Positions 17,604 to 25,678 of a stretch of 64,000 nt of DNA are shown here, piece after piece. Position 1 is the stretch's first letter. Each line of letters begins with the position of its first letter. Position numbers and translations under genes: made by a program. Where the stretch lies: the NCBI GenBank assembly GCA_037446915.1, contig JBBIHP010000004.1, forward strand, positions 1-64,000, in the 5' to 3' direction. This DNA comes from DSXH01 sp037446915. Lineage in GTDB: Bacteria; Bacteroidota; Ignavibacteria; Ignavibacteriales; Melioribacteraceae. The notes beneath the pieces are model-generated. The model saw only the letters and a program-made list of their open reading frames with translations, did no database searches and had not been told where the DNA came from.

Positions 17604-19483
17604 AGTATCTCCCTTACTGTTAGACTTGTATTACCATTTATTTTTGGGAAGGAAATTTTAACTTCAGTTCCTTTATTTTTTTCACTGTTAATCTCAAATT
17701 TTCCACCAAGCAGTCTGGTTAATTTGTAAGCAACAGTAAGACCTAAGCCAACTCCTTCGTAAGGTCTTGAATATCCTTCTACTTCCTGGGCAAAAGGAGT
17801 TAACAATCGATCTGTTTGAGATTTATCGAATCCTATTCCAGAATCTGAAATTGATATTACTACTTCATCACCTTCCAGTTTTGAAGAGAGTGCAACAAAT
17901 CCTTTATTTGTGTATTTAATTGAATTATCAATAAGAACATCAATAATTCTTTCCAACTTAACCCAATCAACTTCAATAAATGATTCTGAACAACCGCACT
18001 CAACCTTAAATTCCAGATTTTTATTCTGGGCATCCTGTGATCGTTTGTTATATATTTTGTTTAATACCTGGTTACAATTCAACTCCACTTTTTCTATTTC
18101 AATTTCACCCGCTTCTATTTGAGAGACTTCTACAAGATTTGTAAATAAATTGAGGGCTCTGCCCATCACCTCTTTCATCGAAGAGATTAATTCCCGAATA
18201 GATTGATAGTCATTATTTTCTATGCAATCATCTATAATTTCGGAGTAACCGATTATACCATTGTAAGGTGTTCTAATTTCATGAGATATGTTAGCAAGAA
18301 AATCAGATTTCATTTTGTTAAGCTGTAGCTCTTTCTTGTAGTTTTTCTCTAACTGTTCACGGTACCTGTTCTCTTCAGTAACATCTTTCATTGTAACAAT
18401 GTAGATAACACTTTCAAGGTCGTTAGTAACAGTAAACGTAATTATACATTTGTAAATTCTTTCCTGATTATGGATATAGCTAAATTCAACAACGGCTTTG
18501 TTGTTTAATTTAATTTCATCAAGGGATCTACAAATAATATTTGTCAAGGTCTCGGGCAGAAAATTCTGAATCGGCAATAAATGTAATTCCTGTTTATCAA
18601 GTTGAAATAGTTTACAGAAATTATCATTTGCATTTTCGAACAATAACTTTGTACCCGAGGGCTTCAGAATGAGAAGCAGATCCGAGATATTCTCAATAAT
18701 TAGTTTCTGTCGTCTTTCCGAATTTTCAATAACCTTTGATTGATTAATATGTTCTGTAAGATTGGTAGCGCTTAATATGAGAAACACATCAAAACCATCA
18801 TCCAGGATGAAAGGATTAATTGTGAATTCCCAGTATTCAACACTGCTGTTTTTCTTAATTGGAATCAGCTTTTTCCAGGGATTATTATTTTCAACTGAGG
18901 TTTTAAATTCTTCGAATTGATCGAATTGAAGAAATTCATAGAATAGATCTATAACTGTTAAGTTGTATAACGTATCAAACTCCTTAGAAAATATTTCTTC
19001 GAATGACCGGGTAACATAGACAATTTTTTTCTCGACGTTTGTAATAAGAATCGGTACTCTTCCATGATCCAGTGCATTGTGGAGTGCATTTATTTTTCTT
19101 TCAATTGCTCTCCTGTTTTCTAATGATTCTATTGATACAAATAATAATTCGCTTGATTCAATTAAAATCCTTTCCAGAATAACCTGGTGAAGTAGGTTCT
19201 CTGGTTTTCCAGGAAGACTAAAACTGATTTCTGAGGCAAGATTTAAATATTTTTTTTCAATAAATCCTTTTAATAAATAAAGAAGCTCCGAGTTGGGATT
19301 AAGTCTGTGTAAGCTATCATTTATATTAAGAAAGAAATACCTTGTAAAAGTATCATTACAAAAGACAATGTCCAGATTAGGATTAATAATTACAACAGCC
19401 CTGTTCGTGGGCAGTTCCTTATAATTACTGAACACTGATGATGTATTAGCAACATTATTGCTATAATCGAACCAATTACGCAT
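17600..19483 (-). CDS. PAS-domain sensor histidine kinase (cytoplasmic)
   Basis: 627 residues, no membrane segment. About 375 N-terminal residues carry three PAS-like domains (approximately 25-125, 135-245, 255-375). The DHp helix has the phosphoacceptor H401 in ANISHEIRTPYNGIIGY. The ATPase domain has the N box at N520 (LIDNSIKYTNKG), DSGIGF at 547-552 and GVGLGL at 577-582. All catalytic motifs are intact. It autophosphorylates and should pass phosphate to a receiver; three receiver-containing proteins are encoded between 20174 and 23604. It is second in the unit headed by the sigma-28 promoter at 20145-20171, which makes it a late-class kinase. The signal is unknown. Confidence 0.85.
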   Translation of the reverse strand: MRNWFDYSNNVANTSSVFSNYKELPTNRAVVIINPNLDIVFCNDTFTRYFFLNINDSLHRLNPNSELLYLLKGFIEKKYLNLASEISFSLPGKPENLLHQVILERILIESSELLFVSIESLENRRAIERKINALHNALDHGRVPILITNVEKKIVYVTRSFEEIFSKEFDTLYNLTVIDLFYEFLQFDQFEEFKTSVENNNPWKKLIPIKKNSSVEYWEFTINPFILDDGFDVFLILSATNLTEHINQSKVIENSERRQKLIIENISDLLLILKPSGTKLLFENANDNFCKLFQLDKQELHLLPIQNFLPETLTNIICRSLDEIKLNNKAVVEFSYIHNQERIYKCIITFTVTNDLESVIYIVTMKDVTEENRYREQLEKNYKKELQLNKMKSDFLANISHEIRTPYNGIIGYSEIIDDCIENNDYQSIRELISSMKEVMGRALNLFTNLVEVSQIEAGEIEIEKVELNCNQVLNKIYNKRSQDAQNKNLEFKVECGCSESFIEVDWVKLERIIDVLIDNSIKYTNKGFVALSSKLEGDEVVISISDSGIGFDKSQTDRLLTPFAQEVEGYSRPYEGVGLGLTVAYKLTRLLGGKFEINSEKNKGTEVKISFPKINGNTSLTVREIL

Positions 19484-19491
19484 CTAGTTCT

Positions 19492-20127
19492 CTATTCAAT
19501 GTGAATACTTTTGATGATTACACCCTCGTCATCCAAAGCATTTTGATTCATTGATTTAAATGAAATATATTTTTCCAAAAATTTTATAAAACAGTAATTT
19601 ATTAAATTAATTTCGTCGGTTATATCCTTTCTAAAATCGAATAAAAGGGTTTCAATAATATTTGAATCATCAATTGTGGTTGCTTTCTTAAACCTGGGGG
19701 ATTCAAACTGAAGGAAAAATCTTTTTAGTACATTAAATTTTATATCGTTCGTAATATCATCGGTTAAAGACTTTACCGGGGCAGATAGAAACAACGTAAC
19801 AATTACATCGGAAGCAAACCTGTTTACTTTTTTTACTACCTTATAATCAATTTTAGGATGCTGATTAAGTTCAAATACAAATATGGAAGCTTCAAAATCA
19901 ATTTCGTCCAGTTCAAATTGAATCTGAATTTTTTCAGAGTCCCTGTTCAGTTTTTTTATTTTCCAGCCAAGACTGGCAAGAAGTGATGTTGCCGGAGAAA
20001 TATACAAAGTATCGTTTGCGGAGTTCATAGACATTTGATATCCGCTAACTTTCTTGTAGTACTTTGGATTACTCGTAGCTTTTTTGTAATCCGAACCGGG
20101 ATTAATATTTAGGACTTTTTCTAACAT
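19492..20127 (-). CDS. Unrecognised protein, first gene of sigma-28 module
   Basis: 211 residues with no recognised domain, no signal peptide and no membrane helix. The middle is beta-rich with alternating charge (KIQIQFELDEIDFEASIFVF) and is followed by a hydrophobic stretch, SDVIVTLFLSAPVKSLTDDI. The C-terminus is helical (LINYCFIKFLEKYISF). The ATG at 20127 has a strong GAGGAGAA upstream. It sits directly behind a perfect-spacing sigma-28 promoter and 8 bases ahead of the PAS kinase gene. Expression with flagellin suggests a role in signalling, filament or late motility, but the sequence alone gives no function. Confidence 0.6.
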   Translation of the reverse strand: MLEKVLNINPGSDYKKATSNPKYYKKVSGYQMSMNSANDTLYISPATSLLASLGWKIKKLNRDSEKIQIQFELDEIDFEASIFVFELNQHPKIDYKVVKKVNRFASDVIVTLFLSAPVKSLTDDITNDIKFNVLKRFFLQFESPRFKKATTIDDSNIIETLLFDFRKDITDEINLINYCFIKFLEKYISFKSMNQNALDDEGVIIKSIHIE

Positions 20128-20144
20128 TACTTCTCCTCTCTCTA

Positions 20145-20171
20145 TTATCGAAAGAAAAGAGAAGTTTTTTA
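20145..20171 (-). promoter_or_regulatory. Sigma-28 promoter of the unknown-kinase-membrane protein module
   Basis: On the minus strand this reads TAAA, 15 bases, TTCGATAA, 18 bases upstream of the ATG at 20127. The spacing and -10 are identical to the cheW promoter. The predicted leader is short. Confidence 0.75.
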
Positions 20172-20173
20172 CC

Positions 20174-20836
20174 CTATTCGGTTTTTAACATCCGATTATT
20201 ATCGATGTAGTCTACTAATTGAGGATTTTGGAGGTGAATTAATTCCTGAACAAATTTACTAATTCTTTCTGTAGATTCCTTAATAATCCTTAAATCATCG
20301 TTTATTTTAGCAACTTCTGCAGGACTTAGATCATTTTCAATCCCTTTAATTGAGAGAGAAAGACTGCTAAGAGGATTATTAATTTTATGCCCGATAGTAC
20401 AAGCCATTTCAATAACAGCTTTATTATGCTCTATACTTCGCAACTCGCTTTGAAGATTAAAAATTCTAACACCCGACCTTATACGAGCTAACAGTTCCTG
20501 ATTTTCGATCGGTTTAACAAGAAAGTCGTCTGCCCCAATATCTAAACCCATAACTCTATCTTTAAGAGAGGATCTGGCAGTTAAAATTATATAGAAAATA
20601 GATTTATAACGTTCATCACTTTTAAGAATATTACAAAGAGCAATACCGTCAAGAACCGGCATTGTCCAATCTGCTAATATAACTTTCGGCTCAAATCTTT
20701 TTAGAACATCGAGAGCTTCTTCGCCGTTAACAGCCATTTCGACCTGGTAATTATTTCTCGTTAAGAGTTTTTCCAGGATAAAACGTGTATCCTTCTCATC
20801 CTCTACAACTAATACTTTATCTTTTAATTCATCCAT
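20174..20836 (-). CDS. Response regulator with C-terminal HisKA-like (DHp) domain, no ATPase
   Basis: 220 residues. The receiver domain (about 6-122) has D56 in VILADWTMP as phosphoacceptor, T86 in ILTARS and K108 in LVKPI. A DHp-like helix follows with H150 in GHKINNPLSSLSL, a good match to the histidine-kinase H-box. The protein ends about 70 residues later with no ATP-binding domain. It may receive phosphate at D56 and pass or accept it at H150, or dimerise through the helix. It overlaps the upstream receiver gene by 13 bases and is the last gene of the fliA-to-motAB run. Confidence 0.8.
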   Translation of the reverse strand: MDELKDKVLVVEDEKDTRFILEKLLTRNNYQVEMAVNGEEALDVLKRFEPKVILADWTMPVLDGIALCNILKSDERYKSIFYIILTARSSLKDRVMGLDIGADDFLVKPIENQELLARIRSGVRIFNLQSELRSIEHNKAVIEMACTIGHKINNPLSSLSLSIKGIENDLSPAEVAKINDDLRIIKESTERISKFVQELIHLQNPQLVDYIDNNRMLKTE

Positions 20837-21228
20837 AGCAGGTTATCTACCTTTTCAATTAGTTTATCGAAATTAACAATCGGTTTTAGCATATAATCAT
20901 CTGCAAAACCATCCTTAAGTAAATCATCAGCAAAATAATTGGTTGAATACGCTGTTATTACCAGGATTGGTATTCTAAATTTATAAAAATTTTGTTTAAT
21001 ATACCGTGCAAGCTCAACACCATCAATTGCCCTGGAATTGAGGAACGTATTTTTAAGGTTAAGGTCAACTATTAATAGATTTATTTCTCCACTAGTAACA
21101 TAGTTAATAATTTCTTCCCCATTTTCGGTAATAATGCAATTATAACCAAGGCGTTTAAAAAGTACCTTGTAAAATTCTTGAAGCATCGGGTCATCTTCAA
21201 CAATCAATATTTTTCTTTCATCATTCAT
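20824..21228 (-). CDS. Single-domain response regulator
   Basis: 134 residues forming one receiver domain. The acidic pair is in ILIVEDDPML, the phosphoacceptor Asp in LLIVDLNLKN, the Thr/Ser switch in LVITAYST, and the Lys in YMLKPI. About ten extra residues (NTFLNSRAID) follow the phosphoacceptor strand, where CheY has the short MPxMDG loop. With no output domain it could act as a CheY-like switch or as a relay partner of the adjacent REC-DHp protein and the PAS kinase. It starts within the last bases of motB2. Confidence 0.82.
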   Translation of the reverse strand: MNDERKILIVEDDPMLQEFYKVLFKRLGYNCIITENGEEIINYVTSGEINLLIVDLNLKNTFLNSRAIDGVELARYIKQNFYKFRIPILVITAYSTNYFADDLLKDGFADDYMLKPIVNFDKLIEKVDNLLWMN

Positions 21229-22022
21229 TTAGAGGAATATTTAACTGTAATGCTTATTCTTCTATTTAAGAAGCTGAATGGATCATTCACATCTCTTAAA
21301 CGTGTATCGGCAAATCCTCTTACTTCATCAATTTGTTTTTCAGAAACTCCTCCTGAAACTAATGCACGTTTAGCGGAATTAGCCCGGTCTGTACTCAGTT
21401 CAAAATTTGAATAACCGCTTCCATCATTTTGGTATTGTCTTGCGTCTGTATGACCTTCAACAATAATTTTATTAGGAAGTTTAGAAAGTTCTTTGCCAAC
21501 AGTCTGGATTAATTTTTTTGCATTCGCTTTCAATTCCGAAGTACCCACTTCAAAAAAGATATCCTTTTCTGAATCGATAAGTTCAATCCGCAGTCCCTCT
21601 TTAATAATCTCTACTTTTACCTGATCGGAGATATTCATTAATTCGGTATCTTTACTAATATCATCTTTAAGTTTTTCACCCATTTTTTCCAGTTCAAATT
21701 TTTCAGCTTCCTGTCTTTTAATTTCCTCTTCTATGTTAAGATCGATTAACTGAGAATTTTTTCCTTCAAGAATGCTCTGACCTTTTGATGAAAACCCGAC
21801 CGGATCTTTAAAGTAGCCGGCAACGGCTTCTTTAACTTCATCGCTTTGACCAAGCACCCACAATACAATAAATAAAGCCATCATTGCTGTAACGAAATCA
21901 GCATAAGCAACTTTCCACGCGCCTCCGTGATGCCCGCCATGTACTTTTTTAATTTTTTTAACAATCGGTGCCTGATCGAGTTGAACGTTACCAAGGGAAT
22001 TATTTGACTGCTGGTCGGACAT
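21225..22022 (-). CDS. motB: Flagellar stator protein MotB (second pair)
   Basis: 265 residues. A short cytoplasmic leader (VKKIKKVHGGHHGGAWKVAY) is followed by one membrane helix with the ion-binding Asp at 42 (AYADFVTAMMALFIVLWVL). The C-terminal OmpA-like peptidoglycan-binding domain has KIIVEGHTDARQYQN and LSTDRANSAKRAL. It anchors MotA to the cell wall and conducts ions to drive rotation. It directly follows motA2 (stop and start abut). The long charged linker between helix and OmpA domain is typical of enterobacterial-type MotB. Confidence 0.93.
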   Translation of the reverse strand: MSDQQSNNSLGNVQLDQAPIVKKIKKVHGGHHGGAWKVAYADFVTAMMALFIVLWVLGQSDEVKEAVAGYFKDPVGFSSKGQSILEGKNSQLIDLNIEEEIKRQEAEKFELEKMGEKLKDDISKDTELMNISDQVKVEIIKEGLRIELIDSEKDIFFEVGTSELKANAKKLIQTVGKELSKLPNKIIVEGHTDARQYQNDGSGYSNFELSTDRANSAKRALVSGGVSEKQIDEVRGFADTRLRDVNDPFSFLNRRISITVKYSSK

Positions 22023-22877
22023 TTATTTTTTTCCTCTGAGAGCAGCTTCAAGTTCCTGAAATGTGGGTCGTTCATCGGAGAAAATAACACGGCGCGCCAT
22101 TTCTGCTGCAATAAGTGGCGGATTACCTTTTGCAAAACCAATAATAAATGTTTTTATAATCTGAAGGTCCTGAACTTTCTCTTCAACTATATGATGTAAA
22201 TTGCTCGCCATCGGGTTAACAAACCCATAACTTAAAAGAACACCCAGAAACGTTCCTACTAAAGCAGCCGCAACGTGATGCCCTACTGCCTCTGCACCTT
22301 GATTAATTGAACCCATCGTAACAATAATTCCTAGAACTGCAGCAACAATTCCCAGACCGGGTAATGCATCTCCAACTTTTCCAATAGTTTCTGAAATAGG
22401 TCTGTTTTCTGCAACAAAGGTTTCAATTTCTGTATCCATTAAATTTTCCATATCATGCGGGGGAACAGAGCCGGCAAGCATTACTTTCATAGTATCGCAG
22501 AAGAAATTCTTTTTAAGTTCATCATGAATCAACATTTTACTCTTGTTCAGGATATCACTTTCTTCGGGTTTTTCAATATGTTTTTCAATTGTTAACAAAC
22601 CTTCGCGCTGAGCCGTAAGAAAAAGTGTATTTATTGCTTTCAGCATTTCGATATAATCTTCTTTCGTATTCTTATGGCTTTTAAATATTTGAGTAATCTG
22701 TGAAAATATTTTTTTAATTAAAGAAGCCGGGGAAGAAATAAGCAAACTACCAATAGCGGCACCACCAATAGTAACAAACTCTGAAATCTGAATTAACAGA
22801 AGCAGGTTTCCACCAGCCATAGTAAATCCAACTACGACTCCAACTACAACAACTACAACCCCAATAATTGCAAACAT
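22023..22877 (-). CDS. motA: Flagellar stator protein MotA (second pair)
   Basis: 284 residues with four membrane helices. It starts MFAIIGVVVVVVGVVVGFTM, has GLLTIEKHIEKPEES in the cytoplasmic loop, and carries the conserved helix-3 region GDALPGLGIVAAVLGIIVTM and helix 4 HHVAAALVGTFLGVLLSYGF. The overall length and loops match the proton-driven enterobacterial MotA class (about 285-295). It differs clearly from the shorter 259-residue MotA at 24899-25678, so two stator types are encoded. The coupling ion is inferred from class only. Confidence 0.93.
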   Translation of the reverse strand: MFAIIGVVVVVVGVVVGFTMAGGNLLLLIQISEFVTIGGAAIGSLLISSPASLIKKIFSQITQIFKSHKNTKEDYIEMLKAINTLFLTAQREGLLTIEKHIEKPEESDILNKSKMLIHDELKKNFFCDTMKVMLAGSVPPHDMENLMDTEIETFVAENRPISETIGKVGDALPGLGIVAAVLGIIVTMGSINQGAEAVGHHVAAALVGTFLGVLLSYGFVNPMASNLHHIVEEKVQDLQIIKTFIIGFAKGNPPLIAAEMARRVIFSDERPTFQELEAALRGKK

Positions 22878-22884
22878 CTCTTAC

Positions 22885-23604
22885 CTATTTGGAATTAAGA
22901 ATTTCCAGGACTTCAAATTCATTATTTAGTAGTTCACATTGATTTTCAACATCTTTCCAATCGATATCAATCCTTGTTAGTTTCTCTTCAATCTCTTTAC
23001 AAAGATCGGAGATTTTACCAAATCCAATCATTCCGCTTGAGCCTTTTAATTCGTGGACAATTGTTAGCAACAGATCGACATTGTGGAAAATCAATGCTTC
23101 TTTTATAGTTCCTCTTTTTTGAGGTAAAGAATTGAAAAAATATTTTTTCAACTGATTTGTAATTTCTTCTTTTTCAACATCAGTAAGGAAGCGAGCCCTC
23201 TTTGCATTGTGAAGAAAATCTTTACCTAATACTTCGTTTATTGATTTAATTAAAACTTCTTTACTCAATGGTTTGGATAAAACTCTTCCAGCACCCGATT
23301 GCATTGCTGCAATAACATTGTTTTTATCTGTATGACCGCTAATAACAATTACAGGTACATTTTTCAGTCCATCAAGAATTCGAATTACTTTAAGCATTCT
23401 CAACCCGTCCAGGTTCGGCATCATCAAATCCAGAAAGATCAATTTGGGTTTGTGTTCAATCGCTTTTTGAATTCCTTCCAATCCATCGTTACAAGTAATT
23501 ACTTCCAGATCATATTCACTTAAGAAATTCCGTAAAGAAGTTCTTATAATATCGGAATCGTCTATTACTAAAATTGTTACCTTTTCTGTAAAGTAATCGG
23601 ACAT
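22885..23604 (-). CDS. REC-Hpt phosphorelay protein
   Basis: 239 residues. The receiver domain (10-128) has DD at 15-16, D59 in LIFLDLMMPNLDG, S89 in VIVISGHTD and K111 in LSKPLS. The C-terminal Hpt domain (about 145-235) has H184 in IVHELKGSSGMIGFGK. It can take phosphate on Asp and pass it on through His, as a relay intermediate. Possible partners nearby are the PAS kinase at 17600-19483 and the two receivers at 20174-21228. It lies between csrA and motA2 in the same transcription run. Confidence 0.88.
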   Translation of the reverse strand: MSDYFTEKVTILVIDDSDIIRTSLRNFLSEYDLEVITCNDGLEGIQKAIEHKPKLIFLDLMMPNLDGLRMLKVIRILDGLKNVPVIVISGHTDKNNVIAAMQSGAGRVLSKPLSKEVLIKSINEVLGKDFLHNAKRARFLTDVEKEEITNQLKKYFFNSLPQKRGTIKEALIFHNVDLLLTIVHELKGSSGMIGFGKISDLCKEIEEKLTRIDIDWKDVENQCELLNNEFEVLEILNSK

Positions 23605-23840
23605 TACTGAACCTTCTTAATTTTATATTTAGACAGATCAACATTAGAATCAGAAATTGATTGCGAAGCTTTGATGGTATTCTGTTTCACTTTATCATAG
23701 ACTTCACCCCGAAAAATCTGAATACTTGACGGAGCATCAATTCCAATCTTTATTTGATTATCGGAAATCGACAGGATTTTTATAGTAACGTCAGTACCTA
23801 TTCTTACTTCTTCTTCTATTTTTCTTGTTAATATTAGCAT
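23604..23840 (-). CDS. csrA: Carbon storage regulator CsrA
   Basis: 78 residues. MLILTRKIEEEVRIGTDVTI, KILSISDNQIKIGIDAP and IQIFRGEVYDKV show the CsrA beta fold, with the RNA-contacting N-terminal strand and the R-G-E-V-Y segment intact. It is followed by a C-terminal tail longer than the minimal 61-residue form. CsrA binds GGA motifs near ribosome sites and blocks translation; the flagellin leader here has two such sites. I use the ATG at 23840, because a longer frame would add 17 residues overlapping fliW that do not fit the family. It directly follows fliW, whose product normally titrates CsrA. Confidence 0.93.
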   Translation of the reverse strand: MLILTRKIEEEVRIGTDVTIKILSISDNQIKIGIDAPSSIQIFRGEVYDKVKQNTIKASQSISDSNVDLSKYKIKKVQ

Positions 23841-23844
23841 ATTT

Positions 23845-24234
23845 CTACTCGGCAAATAAATTATAGTAAAGGGAATAGTTATCTTTGTCAAAAATGGTTT
23901 GGTAAGCAGTTTTATTGTCCTGATCGATTAAAACCGGTGCTCTCATGTTAATTGTTACTTTAAGTGGATCGGAATTTAGTGTAACAATACCGAAAGCTTC
24001 ATGATTTTCAACCTGAGGATAATTTTCGTCTATAACTCTAAGGCCAAATAGAGCAAAAGCAATCTCGGGTTTTTCAATAGAATTAAGCCAGTAAAAAACG
24101 CTCTCCTCCGGTTTAATTAATAGAAATTCTTTCAAGTCTTCAAATCCGAATGGACCTTCCTTGAATCTTATTACGAGATCTTCGGGGAATTCAATTTCGC
24201 CGAACTTTTGTGTGTTGATTTTCATGTTACTCAC
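23845..24234 (-). CDS. fliW: Flagellar assembly factor FliW
   Basis: 129 residues. Family features include FGEIEFPEDLVIRFKEGPFG followed by FEDLKEFLLI, FYWLNSIEKPEIAFAL, and NMRAPVLIDQDNKTAYQTI, the last close to the FliW signature NLxAPIvIN. FliW binds either flagellin or CsrA. When flagellin is exported, FliW is freed to sequester CsrA and flagellin translation resumes. It sits between motB1 (overlap 4 bases) and csrA, the usual fliW-csrA order. Confidence 0.93.
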   Translation of the reverse strand: MSNMKINTQKFGEIEFPEDLVIRFKEGPFGFEDLKEFLLIKPEESVFYWLNSIEKPEIAFALFGLRVIDENYPQVENHEAFGIVTLNSDPLKVTINMRAPVLIDQDNKTAYQTIFDKDNYSLYYNLFAE

Positions 24235-25043
24235 TTTTTTAATATTACAATATCTACTCTTCTATTTAATGCCCTCCTTTGAGGAGTATCATTGGATGCA
24301 ATCGGTCTGTATTCAGCATAACCGACTACGGAAACTTTATCAGCCGAAATACCTTCTTCCTGAATTAAATAATACCCGGTACTTAAAGCTCTATCAACAG
24401 ATAGATGCCAGTTAGAAGGATACTGCGGCGTGTTAATAGGAACATTATCAGTATGCCCCTCTATTCTAATATCATTAGGTAAAGTTTTTATAACTTCTGC
24501 AAGTCTGCTTAGAACAGTTTTAGATGCTTCATTTAATGTTGCTCTACCCGGAGGAAAAAGAACATCATCTAAAATATGAATTGTAACACCGCGTTCATTC
24601 TGTTCTAAGCGGATTGAATTACCATAATTATATTGTTCTACAAGACGATACAAATCCTCTGCAAGTCTATCGCTTGGTTTTGGAATTATTGTATTGGTAG
24701 TACTTATAGGATTACCGGCAGATTCACTTCCAAAAATACTTCCAAGCGCGTTAACTACTCCTTTATATTTATTTACATCGATGTTAGACATAGCATATAA
24801 AATAATAAAAAGCCCCAGTAATAGAGTTATTAAATCGGCATAGGTAATTAAATACCTATCCTTCTCGTTATCCTCATTAAATTGAGTTTCTTCGGAATCT
24901 ACGGGTTTAGTTTTCTTAACTGAACCTTTTGTGGAAGCATTCCTAACAAACGGGCTTTCATTACCGATGGAATCTCGCCGCTCTGAAGTGTTAGAACTCC
25001 CTCCAAAGAAATTTCCATTAAATTCTTTTCCTCTAAATGACAT
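24231..25043 (-). CDS. motB: Flagellar stator protein MotB (first pair)
   Basis: 270 residues. The membrane helix at 66-86 has the ion-binding D70 (LITYADLITLLLGLFIILYA). The OmpA-like domain has DIRIEGHTDNVPINT, WHLSVDRALSTGYYL and RRALNRRVDIVI. The N-terminal leader is unusually long (about 60 residues, Ser/Asn-rich), and its first 48 codons overlap the end of motA in another frame. The ATG at 25043 has GGAGATAGG upstream and no other Met precedes the helix, so the overlap looks real unless a non-ATG start is used. It differs from MotB at 21225-22022 in leader, linker and helix sequence. Confidence 0.9.
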   Translation of the reverse strand: MSFRGKEFNGNFFGGSSNTSERRDSIGNESPFVRNASTKGSVKKTKPVDSEETQFNEDNEKDRYLITYADLITLLLGLFIILYAMSNIDVNKYKGVVNALGSIFGSESAGNPISTTNTIIPKPSDRLAEDLYRLVEQYNYGNSIRLEQNERGVTIHILDDVLFPPGRATLNEASKTVLSRLAEVIKTLPNDIRIEGHTDNVPINTPQYPSNWHLSVDRALSTGYYLIQEEGISADKVSVVGYAEYRPIASNDTPQRRALNRRVDIVILKK

Positions 25044-25678
25044 TTTTTTAACCTATCTCCAATAGGCAACCAGATAATATTAGCACTAAAAACTCCCCAC
25101 AGTGTTGCAATAAATGCAGTAGCAATATTTTTTATTAACGAATTCGGATCAGCTCCGGCATTTGCTAAAGTCATTATTAAACCCATAACAGTTCCTATTA
25201 TTCCCATTGTAGGTGCGTAACCACCCATTTTTGTAAAAATGAAAATGTTTGAGTAGTGACGTTCCTGCATAGCTTTCATTTCCATTTGAGCAAGATTGTA
25301 AATAGAATCCGGGTCCGTTCCATCCATTACATACTTAACCATTTTTTTAGGAAAATAATGACCGAACTTATTGAGATCCTTTTCAATTGATAGCAAACCT
25401 TCATTCCTCGATTTAATTGCAAGTTCAATAAAGACATCAACAACTCTTGCCATATCAAACTGCCGTGGGAAATAAGCCATCCTTATCAACATAAAAAGAT
25501 CTTTGAATTTATCCAATCCGAAACCAATTATTATAGCAGCAAACGTTCCGCCAAATACAATTATAAGGGACGACATAATGAAAAGAGCTTTAACCGAACC
25601 ACCTTCTAAAAAGAAAGCTCCGAATATTGAGAATACTCCTAATGCAAGACCTACTAATGTTCCCGACTTACGAATCAT
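24899..25678 (-). CDS. motA: Flagellar stator protein MotA (first pair)
   Basis: 259 residues, four membrane helices. TLVGLALGVFSIFGAFFLEG starts helix 1, SRNEGLLSIEKDLNKF is the cytoplasmic loop motif, and GGYAPTMGIIGTVMGLIMTL and NIATAFIATLWGVFSANIIW are helices 3 and 4. It belongs to the shorter MotA/MotP/PomA-like class, unlike the 284-residue MotA downstream. The ATG overlaps the flgL stop. The last 145 bases are shared with the motB start in another frame. Ion specificity cannot be settled from the motifs seen. Confidence 0.92.
   Translation of the reverse strand: MIRKSGTLVGLALGVFSIFGAFFLEGGSVKALFIMSSLIIVFGGTFAAIIIGFGLDKFKDLFMLIRMAYFPRQFDMARVVDVFIELAIKSRNEGLLSIEKDLNKFGHYFPKKMVKYVMDGTDPDSIYNLAQMEMKAMQERHYSNIFIFTKMGGYAPTMGIIGTVMGLIMTLANAGADPNSLIKNIATAFIATLWGVFSANIIWLPIGDRLKKCHLEEKNLMEISLEGVLTLQSGEIPSVMKARLLGMLPQKVQLRKLNP

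Noticed and set aside
21881..22141. An 86-codon minus-strand frame across the motA2/motB2 junction
   Set aside because: It overlaps conserved ends of both stator genes in another frame and has no features of its own.
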